64,000 nt of DNA, from contig CAWGSP010000001.1 in NCBI GenBank assembly GCA_963825335.1, forward strand, positions 558,001 through 622,000, in the 5' to 3' direction. Below the pieces are notes generated by a model that was not told the DNA's origin, did not search any database, and was given only the letters and a program-made list of their open reading frames with translations. Shown piece after piece: positions 52,093 through 60,998 of the stretch. Origin of the DNA: Methanobacterium_B sp963825335 (GTDB lineage Archaea; Methanobacteriota; Methanobacteria; Methanobacteriales; Methanobacteriaceae). How positions within the stretch are numbered: the first letter of the stretch is position 1; each line of letters opens with the position of its first letter. Position numbers and translations under genes: made by a program.

Positions 52093-54969
52093 TTATTCTA
52101 TGAATATTGCTGGTTTGTAGGGCATTGCATTTTTTGATTTGTTCTGTGGATCATATGTTGGCTCGTCATAGATTACAACCTCTGCATTAGCCTCTCCAGA
52201 AAGGAATTCAATCGCATTTTTAAGGGCTGAATATTCGTCTATTTTACCCGCATATTTAACTTTGGTCATTTCTTTTCCTATTTTCTTTGCAAATTCGGCT
52301 ATTTCCTTTTTATTTTCGTGCACATTCTTTTTAATTGCTTCTTGCATTATTTTTCCAATATCAGGCTTTCCTATTTGATTTGCAATGTCAAATAATTCCC
52401 ATTTCCATGTTGGGGCAACATAAACATGGATCTTTTTTGGTTTGATCTTGATGACCTTTTTTATCTCATTGATATCTTGTGAAAGCCCGTGTACAATCTC
52501 TTCGCCCTTCTGGACTCTCTCATCAATGAGTTCGTTGTTGTATCCTGGCCATTGTGCAGTTGACACCAATCCATGACCACCGTATTCTTCCCAAAGTTCT
52601 TCGCATGAGTGAGGTATAAACGGTACCATCATCCGTATCCAAACATTGAGGATGTAGGCCAGAATTTCAGCAATTTCTTTCCTTGCACTTTCATCCTCAA
52701 ATTCATGTTCGATCCTATAGAAATAGTGATCGATATCTTTTTTAAAGATAAAAAAAGCATCTTGAAGCGCCTTTCTTGTTTGAAAACCTTCTAAAGCTTC
52801 TGTTGCATCTTTAATTCTCATGTTGACTTGTGCTAGCATCCATTGATTTATGGGTTTTTCAACACTTGGTGGTATTTTATGGTTTTCAAGACATATCTTT
52901 GACCCGTAAATTTTTTCTATGCGCTGGGAAAATTCCCAAAACCATTCCAACCTTTTACTTATTCCTCTTACTTCAGATTCTCTCCAATCAAAGTCCTGCC
53001 ATGGTTCTGCAGATGACATCAGGAACAGTCTGATCACATCAGATCCATAGGTTTTTATGGCATCTTCTAACATCACGATATTTCCCTTAGAAGAAGACAT
53101 TTTATGACCTTCTAGTAATCCCATGCCAAAAACAACTATGCCTTTAGGCCATTTATCTCGAGGGAATATTGCTGAATGATGGAATATATGGAATGAAAGA
53201 TGGTTACCAACAAGGTCCTTGGCCGAAAGTCTCCAATTTAATGGATACCAATAATTGAACTCGTCTTTCATCTGTTTACTGAGCGCTGTACCGATGTTAT
53301 TCTTTGAAAATCCTGATTCAGAATCTCCTAAGAACAGTTCATCGAAAAATTGGTCGTTAAGATCTTCGGGATCGATGTCCTTCATGTACTTGGCAATTGT
53401 GTAATAAGCCATGTAAATTGTTGAATCACTTAAAGGTTCTATTAACCACTCTTTATTCCATGGTAGTTTAGTTCCAAGTCCTATCCTCCGTGAACATGCC
53501 CAATCTTGGAGCCATCCTATATAATATTTGAAGTTAGACCTGACTTCTTCTGGAATTATGTTCATACTATCTAGACATTGATAAGTGGATTCTTTCCAGC
53601 TTTCATCAGAATATTTGAGGAACCATTGGTCGTCTAATATTTTTACGACACACTTAGTTCCACATCTGCATATTACCGGTCTTTCAGCAAATTCAAAGAG
53701 TATATCTCCTGTTTTCTCATCTTTAAGAAGTTTTATAATTTCTTCCCTAGCTTCTGAAACTCTTAGGCCGCGATATTTACCGGTACTTCCACCCATAACG
53801 CCTTTTGCATGTTCAAGCTTGTAGATTTCGTTAGTAGCCTCTTTTAAATTTGGATCGTTTTGATTTTTGACTTTGAACTGGTTTATTATGTCTTCTGCAG
53901 GTACTTGGCCGAACCCTTCAAGTTCTATGATTCCTACTGCCTCAATCTTCATGACTTCATCTGTTATACCATATTTTTCAAGCTCTTTTATATCTTTTTT
54001 AAGGTCAATGAGAGCTATTAGATCTGCTGGTGCGTGTCCAGGTACAGAATAAACTACACCAGTAGCATATTCAGGATCCACAAAGGAAGCCGGCAGAACT
54101 ATATGTTCTTCACTAGTCAACGGATTTTTAACATATTTACCGATTATATCATCTGCATTTACATCGGATAAAATCGATATATCATTTTTTTGATTTAAAA
54201 TGTTATCAATAGCTTTTTTAGCTATTATCCAGTTTTCATTTCCGACTTTTACCCTGATGTATTCTGATGTTGGGTTTAACCACAGGTTCGTCGCACCGAA
54301 GAGGGTTTCGGGACGGAATGTTGCTGCTACCAAGTAGTCTCCGTCTAACTCAAACTTAATCATGGTTAGTTCGTTGATTCCAACACCTTCACCTTCTAAT
54401 AGGTCGTGATCCCCCACGGGGTTTTCACATTCTGGACAGTACTTTACAGGGTGCTCTCCTATGCGTACAAGGCCCTTGTCTTTGAGTTTTCGGAACTGCC
54501 ATTCAATAAATTTTTGATAGTGTGGGTCGAGTGTTTTAAACTCCCTTCTCCAGTCTATTGAATATCCCATACGGGTCATGACATCATGGTATTCACTGCT
54601 GAAGTATTCAACTATGTAGTTGGGATCTGTGAACTTTTTAAGTTCCTGTTCTGGTACTTTATGGATATTTTTGTATATGTCGAGTGTCCACTGATCATTC
54701 CTTCGGATACGTTTAGCTATACCAACAACAGGAGCTCCTGTTACATGCCAACCCATTGGGAAAAGGACATTATACCCTTGCATTCGCTTAAATCTAGCAT
54801 ATACATCTGGAACTGTGTAAGTCCTCCCATGTCCGATGTGCATTGCACCACTAGGATAGGGATATGCGACTGTTATGAATATTTTATTTTTATTGTTGGG
54901 ATCTGACTCGAATATGTGGGACTCTTGCCATTTCGTCTGCCATTTCTTTTCAATATCAATATTTGTCAA
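52093..54969 (-). CDS. leuS: Leucyl-tRNA synthetase
   Basis: The 958-residue class Ia synthetase has 'PYPSGAMHIGHGRTY' near residue 36, a CP1 editing domain with 'TFRPETLFGATNLWLNP', and 'GHKMSSSKGN' near residue 622, the KMSKS loop in the archaeal form. Zinc cysteines are in 'CPECENPVGD'. The start is a TTG at 54969 preceded by GGGGTGA at six bases. It stands alone, convergent with the FAH-family gene. Confidence 0.96.
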   Translation of the reverse strand: MTNIDIEKKWQTKWQESHIFESDPNNKNKIFITVAYPYPSGAMHIGHGRTYTVPDVYARFKRMQGYNVLFPMGWHVTGAPVVGIAKRIRRNDQWTLDIYKNIHKVPEQELKKFTDPNYIVEYFSSEYHDVMTRMGYSIDWRREFKTLDPHYQKFIEWQFRKLKDKGLVRIGEHPVKYCPECENPVGDHDLLEGEGVGINELTMIKFELDGDYLVAATFRPETLFGATNLWLNPTSEYIRVKVGNENWIIAKKAIDNILNQKNDISILSDVNADDIIGKYVKNPLTSEEHIVLPASFVDPEYATGVVYSVPGHAPADLIALIDLKKDIKELEKYGITDEVMKIEAVGIIELEGFGQVPAEDIINQFKVKNQNDPNLKEATNEIYKLEHAKGVMGGSTGKYRGLRVSEAREEIIKLLKDEKTGDILFEFAERPVICRCGTKCVVKILDDQWFLKYSDESWKESTYQCLDSMNIIPEEVRSNFKYYIGWLQDWACSRRIGLGTKLPWNKEWLIEPLSDSTIYMAYYTIAKYMKDIDPEDLNDQFFDELFLGDSESGFSKNNIGTALSKQMKDEFNYWYPLNWRLSAKDLVGNHLSFHIFHHSAIFPRDKWPKGIVVFGMGLLEGHKMSSSKGNIVMLEDAIKTYGSDVIRLFLMSSAEPWQDFDWRESEVRGISKRLEWFWEFSQRIEKIYGSKICLENHKIPPSVEKPINQWMLAQVNMRIKDATEALEGFQTRKALQDAFFIFKKDIDHYFYRIEHEFEDESARKEIAEILAYILNVWIRMMVPFIPHSCEELWEEYGGHGLVSTAQWPGYNNELIDERVQKGEEIVHGLSQDINEIKKVIKIKPKKIHVYVAPTWKWELFDIANQIGKPDIGKIMQEAIKKNVHENKKEIAEFAKKIGKEMTKVKYAGKIDEYSALKNAIEFLSGEANAEVVIYDEPTYDPQNKSKNAMPYKPAIFIE

Positions 54970-55147
54970 AATGATTCACCCCTGTAATTTGAACAATTTT
55001 ATTTAGAAATATGAATTTAAACCAATTTTGATTTGTTTTGCATGGTTAATTAATTTGAAATATCTAACATTAATCTTGACCCCAAATATTTTATCTTTTC
55101 TGAGTATATTATTATTGACTTACTGGCCCTCTGAAATTATTTGGAAA

Positions 55148-55459
55148 TTAATCCAATTCGCTGTCAATCCAGTCTAAATATGTTTTAGAACCATTTTCAA
55201 CGTTTATTTTCAGTATGCATGGTGTTTCGTAGCTGTGAATTTCTTTTACACGAATGATAATCTTTTCAAATAATTCTGATTTGGTTTTGACAATCATTAG
55301 AGACTCGTTATCTTCTTCTATTACTCCTTTCCACAGATACATAGAGTTTATACATGGCACTATATTTACACAAACAGCTAATTTTTCTTGTAGGAGCACT
55401 TTTGCTATTTTTTTAGATTCTGAAGCTTCTGAAGTTGTAATATAAATTATTGAATACAT
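55148..55459 (-). CDS. cutA: CutA1 divalent-ion tolerance family protein
   Basis: The 103-residue ferredoxin-like-fold protein shows 'YITTSEASESKKIAKVLLQEKL', 'CVNIVPCINSMYLWKG' and 'EIHSYETPCIL', all typical of the trimeric CutA1 family. Its role in copper tolerance is uncertain; it may be a signalling scaffold. A longer frame reaches 55504, but GGTGA lies about seven bases before the ATG at 55459. It follows nadE by about 50 bp on the same strand. Confidence 0.92.
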   Translation of the reverse strand: MYSIIYITTSEASESKKIAKVLLQEKLAVCVNIVPCINSMYLWKGVIEEDNESLMIVKTKSELFEKIIIRVKEIHSYETPCILKINVENGSKTYLDWIDSELD

Positions 55460-55511
55460 TTTTTTCACCACACACAATGTATGATAATGATCTGGGGGTA
55501 ACAATTTTTTT

Positions 55512-56324
55512 TTATGGTAGTGGGGCTGGTTTTAATTTGTGTTCCGAATTTTTAACCTTCATCTCTATTCTTAGAACTTCATCAACCGGTATTTCAAGTT
55601 TTTCAGCTATCTGGACCAGATCCATCCTTTTATCCACCCTCATCTGAAGCAGTTTATCGAGTACTTCATACTTCATCCCCAACTCCTCTTCATCTGTTTG
55701 CCCGGCCCATAAACCCGCAGTTGGGGCTTTTTTTATTATATTTTCAGGTACTCTCAAGTGAGTTGCCAGATTTCTTACATCTGTCTTGTAAAGATCACCT
55801 ATTGGTAATATATCTACCCCCCCATCCCCAAATTTAGTGAAATATCCAACAAGAAGTTCTGTTCTATTTCCAGTCCCAACAACCAGCCTGTTAAGAATGT
55901 TAGCATGATAATAAAGCATCATCATCCTAATCCTGGCTTTCAAATTAGCATTAGCCAATTCTAAATTACCTGTATTTGTTAGATCTTTACCGCGTGCATG
56001 GATACATATATCATTGAAAGGAGCAATTAGATTATCTACATGGATAATTTCATATTCTATTCCAAGCATCTCAGCCACAGCAATACCATCTTCAATATCC
56101 TGGTTAGGTGTTGATACAGTAGGCATTATAATCCCTAGAATCTGATCATTTCTAAGTGATTTAGAGCATAAAAAAGCCGTTGTTGATGAATCTAATCCGC
56201 CACTAAGTCCTATAACCACACCATTCGTATTGCTTTCGTCCACTTTGCTAGCTATAAATCTTGATATTACCTTTGCTGTTTCCTCTTGATCCTTTCTAGA
56301 AATAATTGTGTTTGATTCCTTCAT
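55512..56324 (-). CDS. nadE: NH3-dependent NAD+ synthetase
   Basis: The 270-residue protein has the N-type ATP pyrophosphatase motif 'GLSGGLDSSTTAFL' near residue 40, 'VGTGNRTELLVGYFTKFGDGGVD' (in parts) and 'KAPTAGLWAGQTDEEELG', all diagnostic for NadE. It amidates deamido-NAD with ammonia; there is no glutaminase domain. The GTGGTAAAATG start context is adequate. Confidence 0.95.
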   Translation of the reverse strand: MKESNTIISRKDQEETAKVISRFIASKVDESNTNGVVIGLSGGLDSSTTAFLCSKSLRNDQILGIIMPTVSTPNQDIEDGIAVAEMLGIEYEIIHVDNLIAPFNDICIHARGKDLTNTGNLELANANLKARIRMMMLYYHANILNRLVVGTGNRTELLVGYFTKFGDGGVDILPIGDLYKTDVRNLATHLRVPENIIKKAPTAGLWAGQTDEEELGMKYEVLDKLLQMRVDKRMDLVQIAEKLEIPVDEVLRIEMKVKNSEHKLKPAPLP

Positions 56325-56785
56325 TTTACCACTGAACTTTAATATTTTTTTAATCTTCTTCAGTCCTACTCTGTTATTCTAATTAATTAAATCTTTAATA
56401 CAGTATACTAAATTAGGACAGTAAATTGTTTTTTATTATAAATAGGTAAATTTACCTTGAAATAAGACTATCCCATTTTAATTAATCTTCATATGAAAAT
56501 AGATTGAAAGTTGGAATATATTCTTCATACATTCGATGATTATACAACGAATACTACACCGATTCAAATTATTTTTTTCTTAAGTATATCTGGAATGAAA
56601 TTAAATGTAAGTAGGGTACTTTGGAACATCCAAAATAATCATCATCTTGATTATTATTATGGAAAAAAATTCGAAATGTTAATATGAAATAAAATAACTT
56701 TAAAATTAATATAACCTATCATACTACAAAAGTTGAGACTAATTTTTTTAGGCTGATTACGTACATAAAAAACGGAGGCATTTAT
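56325..56785. other. 460-bp divergent intergenic region
   Basis: No coding frame. A TATA-like 'AAAATTAATATAACC' near 56702-56716 lies about 75 bp before the arsA start and may be its promoter. Nothing else was seen. Confidence 0.4.
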
Positions 56786-57782
56786 ATGGCATTTAAAGAT
56801 GTTTTTAGGTTTAATAAAGGAAAAACTACGTTTGTATTTATTGGAGGCAAAGGTGGAGTTGGTAAAACGACCATATCAGCTGCAACAGCACTCTGGTTCT
56901 CTAGGCATGGTAAAAAAACCCTTATAATTTCTACAGATCCAGCCCATTCCCTTTCAGATTCTTATGAAAGGAATATTGGACATAATCCAACCCCAATAGC
57001 TGAAAATCTTGAAGCTCTCGAAATAGACCCTGAAATTGCGATGCAAGATTACCAGGCCAAAATGAAAGAACAACAGGCTATTAATCCGGGTATGGATATG
57101 GGTATGATGCAAGAATCAGATGGACATGGCTTCGATTGCACCAGGTATTGATGAAGCTGCTGCCTTTGACAAGTTCCTTCAGTACATGACTACAGACGAA
57201 TATGACATAGTAATATTTGATACTGCACCAACCGGGCACACATTGAGATTGCTATCGTTCCCAGAAATGATGGATTCCTGGGTTGGAAAGATGATCAAAG
57301 TTAGGCGCCAGATCGGTAGTATGGCAAAAGCTTTCAAAAACATAATGCCATTCATGGGTGATGAAGACGAGGAAGACAAAGCCTTAGAGGATATGGAAGA
57401 AACTAAGAAGAGAATAAGGGAAGCAAGAGGTATTATGGCTGACCCACAGAGGACATCATTTAAAACCGTTGTTATCCCTGAAGAAATGTCCATATACGAA
57501 TCAGAGCGTGCCATGGAAGCCCTTCACAAATTTAACATGACTACAGATGGTGTTATAGTCAATCAGATCCAGCCAGAAGAAGCTGATTGCGAATTCTGCG
57601 CTGCAAGAAGGAAAATACAGCAGAAAAGGATGATAACGATCCAGCAAAAATTCGGACAGCAAGTAATAGCTGAAATTCCGCTTCAAAAACATGAAGTTAA
57701 GGGAATGGATCGCTTAACAGAAATCGGGGAAATCCTCTACGGGGATCATGCTCCCGAAGTTAAAGCACTCCCGATGAATTAA
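56786..57782 (+). pseudogene. ArsA/Get3-like ATPase split by a one-base frameshift
   Basis: The first frame (56786-57151) encodes 'FIGGKGGVGKTTISAATALW', the deviant Walker A of the ArsA/TRC40 family, and 'STDPAHSLSDS'. It then reads 'MMQES' and runs out. A second frame (from 57120) continues exactly where the family goes on: 'MDMASIAPGIDEAAAF', 'FDTAPTGHTLRLLSFPE', and the zinc 'CEFCAARRK'. Removing one T near 57116 ('GAA-T-CAG') joins both into a normal protein of about 331 residues with the family's 'QDQMDMAS'-like junction. Such ATPases deliver tail-anchored proteins to membranes. No slippery heptamer is visible, so a sequencing or assembly error or a very young mutation is most likely. 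Confidence 0.88.
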
Positions 57783-57791
57783 TATCAATTC

Positions 57792-57823
57792 AATAGGGTA
57801 ATCCCCTATTATTTTTCTTTTTT
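57792..57823 (+). terminator. Hairpin terminator after arsA/get3
   Basis: The stem AATAGGG (57792-57798) pairs with CCCTATT (57804-57810) over a 5-base loop, followed by a T-rich tract. It is ten bases beyond the arsA stop codon. Confidence 0.55.
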
Positions 57824-57908
57824 TAAATTTACACTTAATCCCAACTATGAATCGAAAATATGATCGATTAATTCCCAGGGGGAAATTGATTAAAATATAA
57901 AATTAAAA

Positions 57909-58532
57909 TTAGTACACAACAAAAACGCACATATAACTGAATTTCTCCTTTTCAACTTCTTCAAGGGTGGATCTTATTATTCGTTCATCAAAATAGCTCA
58001 TCTTCTCACAGACTGCAACTTTTCTTGTGGGAGCGACACCATTATCTAAAAAAAACCTAGATAGTTCGTTTACTGTTCTGTTTGGAAGTATTATGGTGGG
58101 ATTCCCATTTTCAATCATGTTTAGTATCTGTTTCGATATTCCCTTACCATGTAATGTTACGATGTTTGCTTTATCCCAAGGTATTTGAAGTTTTGCAGCA
58201 CATATCTGCACCGAACTAACACCCGGAACAACCTCGATTTCAATATCACCTGATAATTTTTGAACAGGGTTTAAAACACCTGAAAAACCTGGATCTCCTG
58301 TGGAAAGAATACTGACGTATTTACCATGACTTACCATCGAAATAGCATGTTTGAACATCTTGTTCATGTTCTGAACATTTAATTCGATTGTTTCTGCTTT
58401 AAGATCTCTGAATAGATCGAGCGCTCTTTGACTTCCCATAACAACATCGGATGATTTGATAGTTTCTATAGCTTTAAAAGTTAAATATTCCTTTGAACCC
58501 GGGCCGATTCCAACCAAGTATAATTTTGACAT
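57909..58532 (-). CDS. cbiE: Cobalt-precorrin-7 (C5)-methyltransferase CbiE
   Basis: The 207-residue protein has the tetrapyrrole methylase opening 'YLVGIGPGSKEYLTFKAIETIK', 'LSTGDPGFSG' and 'VVPGVSSVQICAAKL'. It corresponds to the N-terminal half of the fused bacterial CobL; CbiT would be separate. It serves anaerobic synthesis of corrinoids, required by methyltransferases of methanogenesis. An ATTAGGAG site precedes the ATG. Confidence 0.93.
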   Translation of the reverse strand: MSKLYLVGIGPGSKEYLTFKAIETIKSSDVVMGSQRALDLFRDLKAETIELNVQNMNKMFKHAISMVSHGKYVSILSTGDPGFSGVLNPVQKLSGDIEIEVVPGVSSVQICAAKLQIPWDKANIVTLHGKGISKQILNMIENGNPTIILPNRTVNELSRFFLDNGVAPTRKVAVCEKMSYFDERIIRSTLEEVEKEKFSYMCVFVVY

Positions 58533-58762
58533 TCAATTACTCCTAATAATATTCATGATTATAACAATTAATGTATGATTCGATTACTCAATATTTTTTT
58601 TATTTTTAGGATATCAATTACAGATCGCCAGATTTTTGATCCGGTGTTCTATGTTATTATAACATTTTATACATACTTCATATATCGGAATTGTTATTTA
58701 GCATGTTTCTTTAATTATATCTAAATTGACTCAAAAAAAATATGTACGAGGATATGATAAAA

Positions 58763-59950
58763 ATGCTTCAAATTGCTGTAACAGGAAAACCAAACGTAGG
58801 AAAATCATCTTTCTTTAATTCTGCAACCTTATCTGAGGTCGAGGTTGCTAGTTACCCATTCACCACCATAAATGCTAATAAAGCAATTGCTCATGTTGTG
58901 ACCGATTGTCCTTGTAACGAACTCAAACTAACTTGCAATCCAAACAATTCAAAATGTGTAGAAGGAAAGCGGTTAATACCTGTCGAACTAATAGATGTTG
59001 CAGGACTGGTTCCAGATGCACATAAAGGAAGAGGACTTGGAAACAAATTTTTAGACGACCTTAGGCAAGCTAAAGCTTTCATCCATATAATAGATGCATC
59101 CGGATCAACAGATGAGGAGGGAAGGCCGTGTGAACCCGGAAGTCACGACCCTGTTGAGGATGTTGAATTCTTAGAACATGAAATTACCATGTGGCTATTT
59201 GAAATTTTAAAGAAAAACTGGAATAAAATGATAAGGAAAGTTCTCTCAGAACGGCTGGATCTTACAAAGGTAATTGCTGAACAGCTAAGTGGGACAGGCA
59301 TAGTGCTTGAAGATATTATCGAAGCTAAAAAAGTAGTTGATAAAGATTATGATAAATGGGAGGATTCAGATATCATAGCTGTACTCGATAACCTTATTAA
59401 ACGGGCTAAACCCATGTTAATAGTAGCTAATAAGGCAGATTTACCATCATCTGAAGTAAATATTAAACGATTGCAAGAAAAATATGGAAAAGTGATACCT
59501 GCTTCAGCAGAATCAGAATTAGCCCTAATACGTGCATCAGAAGCAGGTTTAATAAGTTATTTTCCGGGTGATTCTGATTTTGAAATTTTGAAACCTGAAA
59601 AACTCAACGAAAATCAGCTGAAAGCGCTAAATTACATAAAAGAACATGTTTTACAGAAGTATGGGAACACAGGAGTCCAAGAAGCATTAAATGAGGCAGT
59701 TTTTGATGTTCTCGATATGATTGTTGTTTTCCCTGTCGAAGATGAACATAAACTATCGGATCAAAAGGGTAATGTGCTTCCGGATGCACTTCTGATCAAA
59801 AATGGTTCCAACCCCCGAGACATGGCCTATGTTATTCACACAGATATTGGAGACAGTTTTATGCATGCTTTGGATGCCCGAAGTTGTAGAAGGATATCGA
59901 GCGATCATGAACTCGTAAATGGCGACATAATAAGCATAATATGCCATTAG
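58763..59950 (+). CDS. OBG/YchF-like GTPase with TGS domain
   Basis: The protein of about 395 residues has G1 'GKPNVGKSSFFNSAT', G3 'DVAGLVPDAHKGRGLGNKFL' and G4 'ANKAD', a helical insertion, and a C-terminal TGS domain with 'HTDIGDSFMHALDARS'. This is the archaeal YchF/OLA1 or Drg-like group, linked to ribosomes or translation. The longest frame starts at 58742, but the seven extra residues do not match the family, which starts close to 'MLQIAVTGKPN'; I use 58763 with moderate certainty. Confidence 0.9.
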   Translation: MLQIAVTGKPNVGKSSFFNSATLSEVEVASYPFTTINANKAIAHVVTDCPCNELKLTCNPNNSKCVEGKRLIPVELIDVAGLVPDAHKGRGLGNKFLDDLRQAKAFIHIIDASGSTDEEGRPCEPGSHDPVEDVEFLEHEITMWLFEILKKNWNKMIRKVLSERLDLTKVIAEQLSGTGIVLEDIIEAKKVVDKDYDKWEDSDIIAVLDNLIKRAKPMLIVANKADLPSSEVNIKRLQEKYGKVIPASAESELALIRASEAGLISYFPGDSDFEILKPEKLNENQLKALNYIKEHVLQKYGNTGVQEALNEAVFDVLDMIVVFPVEDEHKLSDQKGNVLPDALLIKNGSNPRDMAYVIHTDIGDSFMHALDARSCRRISSDHELVNGDIISIICH

Positions 59951-60370
59951 ACTACAGAACAAAAGGTATTATTTAATGAAGATATCAACAAATTAAACAG
60001 TAATAAAAATATTTTTTGAATTTATTTAATTCAGAATATAAAGGTTCGTAACAAAGAAATGTATCATGGAATATGTGTCTGTGTAAATCCAACCACTTAA
60101 TTCGCTAAACTAACAGTATTCCAAATACTATTCCTTTTTTTTCAATTTTCTAAATTTTATGAGTATTATTACATTTACAATTTTTAAAATTTCCTAATTT
60201 TAAAGTATTTTTTGAGTGATAAAACTTTAACTTCAATTTATTTTTTAAAAAAAAATGTCTACTAATCGACAAACATAAGTTTAAATATTAATATAATCTA
60301 TTTAAAATTAGAATAAGTAGATTATAACAAAGATTTATTTATCGAGTAAACTACAAGAGGTTTTTTTATT
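59951..60370. other. 420-bp gap, AT-rich, upstream of padR
   Basis: No coding frame is seen. It holds several T- and A-tracts and, near its end, the inverted repeat listed at 60292-60326. Otherwise nothing. Confidence 0.5.
60292..60326 (+). promoter_or_regulatory. Candidate PadR operator (TATAATCTA-N17-TAGATTATA)
   Basis: A perfect 9-bp inverted repeat with a 17-bp spacer lies about 45-80 bp before the padR start, over or next to the likely TATA box ('TTAAATATTAATATAA'). Position and symmetry suggest an autoregulatory site for the downstream PadR-type repressor. Confidence 0.55.
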
Positions 60371-60901
60371 ATGTGGAATTTGGAAGATATTCTCGGAAGA
60401 ATAAATGAATTGGATAAACTGGGAGGTTTACGATTCATGACATTACATGTCATGGGCAAAGGTCCAAAGACAGGTTCAGAAATTATCGATTCTATTCAAT
60501 GGCATCGGAAACAAGTATACGAAGTTTTAGAGACCCATTACCCACATCAAGTACGTAAGGTTGAAAATGAATCATTTAAACCGTCATCAGGTTCGGTTTA
60601 TCCCATGCTCAAAAAATTAGTCGCAGAAGGCCTATTAATTAAAGGAAATGATGGGAAATATGAATTAACAGAAGTAGGGTACGATACTAATAAGAGGCTA
60701 GTCGGATCTGTCTTTCAAGACACTTTAAATGAACCTGTAGATCGTAGCACAATTGCAATAGAAACTGCTTTAAACGAAATTGATAGTTACATTGCTTTCT
60801 TAGAGGATATTAAGAAAGAAAAATTAATCATTCACGATAAACGCCTAGAAAATTTCATGGAAAGAATTGAAAAAATAAAAAAAACCTATTTAAAATTCTA
60901 A
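60371..60901 (+). CDS. PadR-family transcriptional regulator
   Basis: The 176-residue protein has a PadR winged helix at residues 15-110: 'LGGLRFMTLHVMGKGPKTGSEII', 'SSGSVYPMLKKLVAEGLLIK' and 'KYELTEVG'. The C-terminal helices (about 125-176, 'ETALNEIDSYIAFLEDIKKE') form the dimerisation domain. PadR proteins repress drug exporters, and here a DHA2-type exporter gene follows within 90 bp. Between helix 2 and the recognition helix there is an insertion of about 20 residues with 'HYPHQVRKVENESFKPSS', longer than in small PadRs. GAGGT precedes the ATG. Confidence 0.9.
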   Translation: MWNLEDILGRINELDKLGGLRFMTLHVMGKGPKTGSEIIDSIQWHRKQVYEVLETHYPHQVRKVENESFKPSSGSVYPMLKKLVAEGLLIKGNDGKYELTEVGYDTNKRLVGSVFQDTLNEPVDRSTIAIETALNEIDSYIAFLEDIKKEKLIIHDKRLENFMERIEKIKKTYLKF

Positions 60902-60944
60902 AATTTCAAAAAAATTCAACCATATAAAGGAGTGTAAGTAAAAA

Positions 60945-60998
60945 ATGATGCTTTTAAGACATTTTAAAATCAATGATGGTGATGAATTTGGAATATAA
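60945..60998 (+). CDS. Possible 17-residue leader peptide overlapping the exporter start
   Basis: An ATG-ATG pair with AAAGGAGTG about ten bases upstream opens a short frame 'MMLLRHFKINDGDEFGI' that ends at TAA 60996-60998, eleven bases inside the exporter gene in another frame. This is the best ribosome site between padR and the exporter. It may couple translation or be an old start put out of frame by a small indel. Confidence 0.35.
   Translation: MMLLRHFKINDGDEFGI

Noticed and set aside
57105..57125. Programmed frameshifting in arsA/get3
   Set aside because: No slippery heptamer or downstream pseudoknot is visible, and the shift lies in a non-repetitive stretch.
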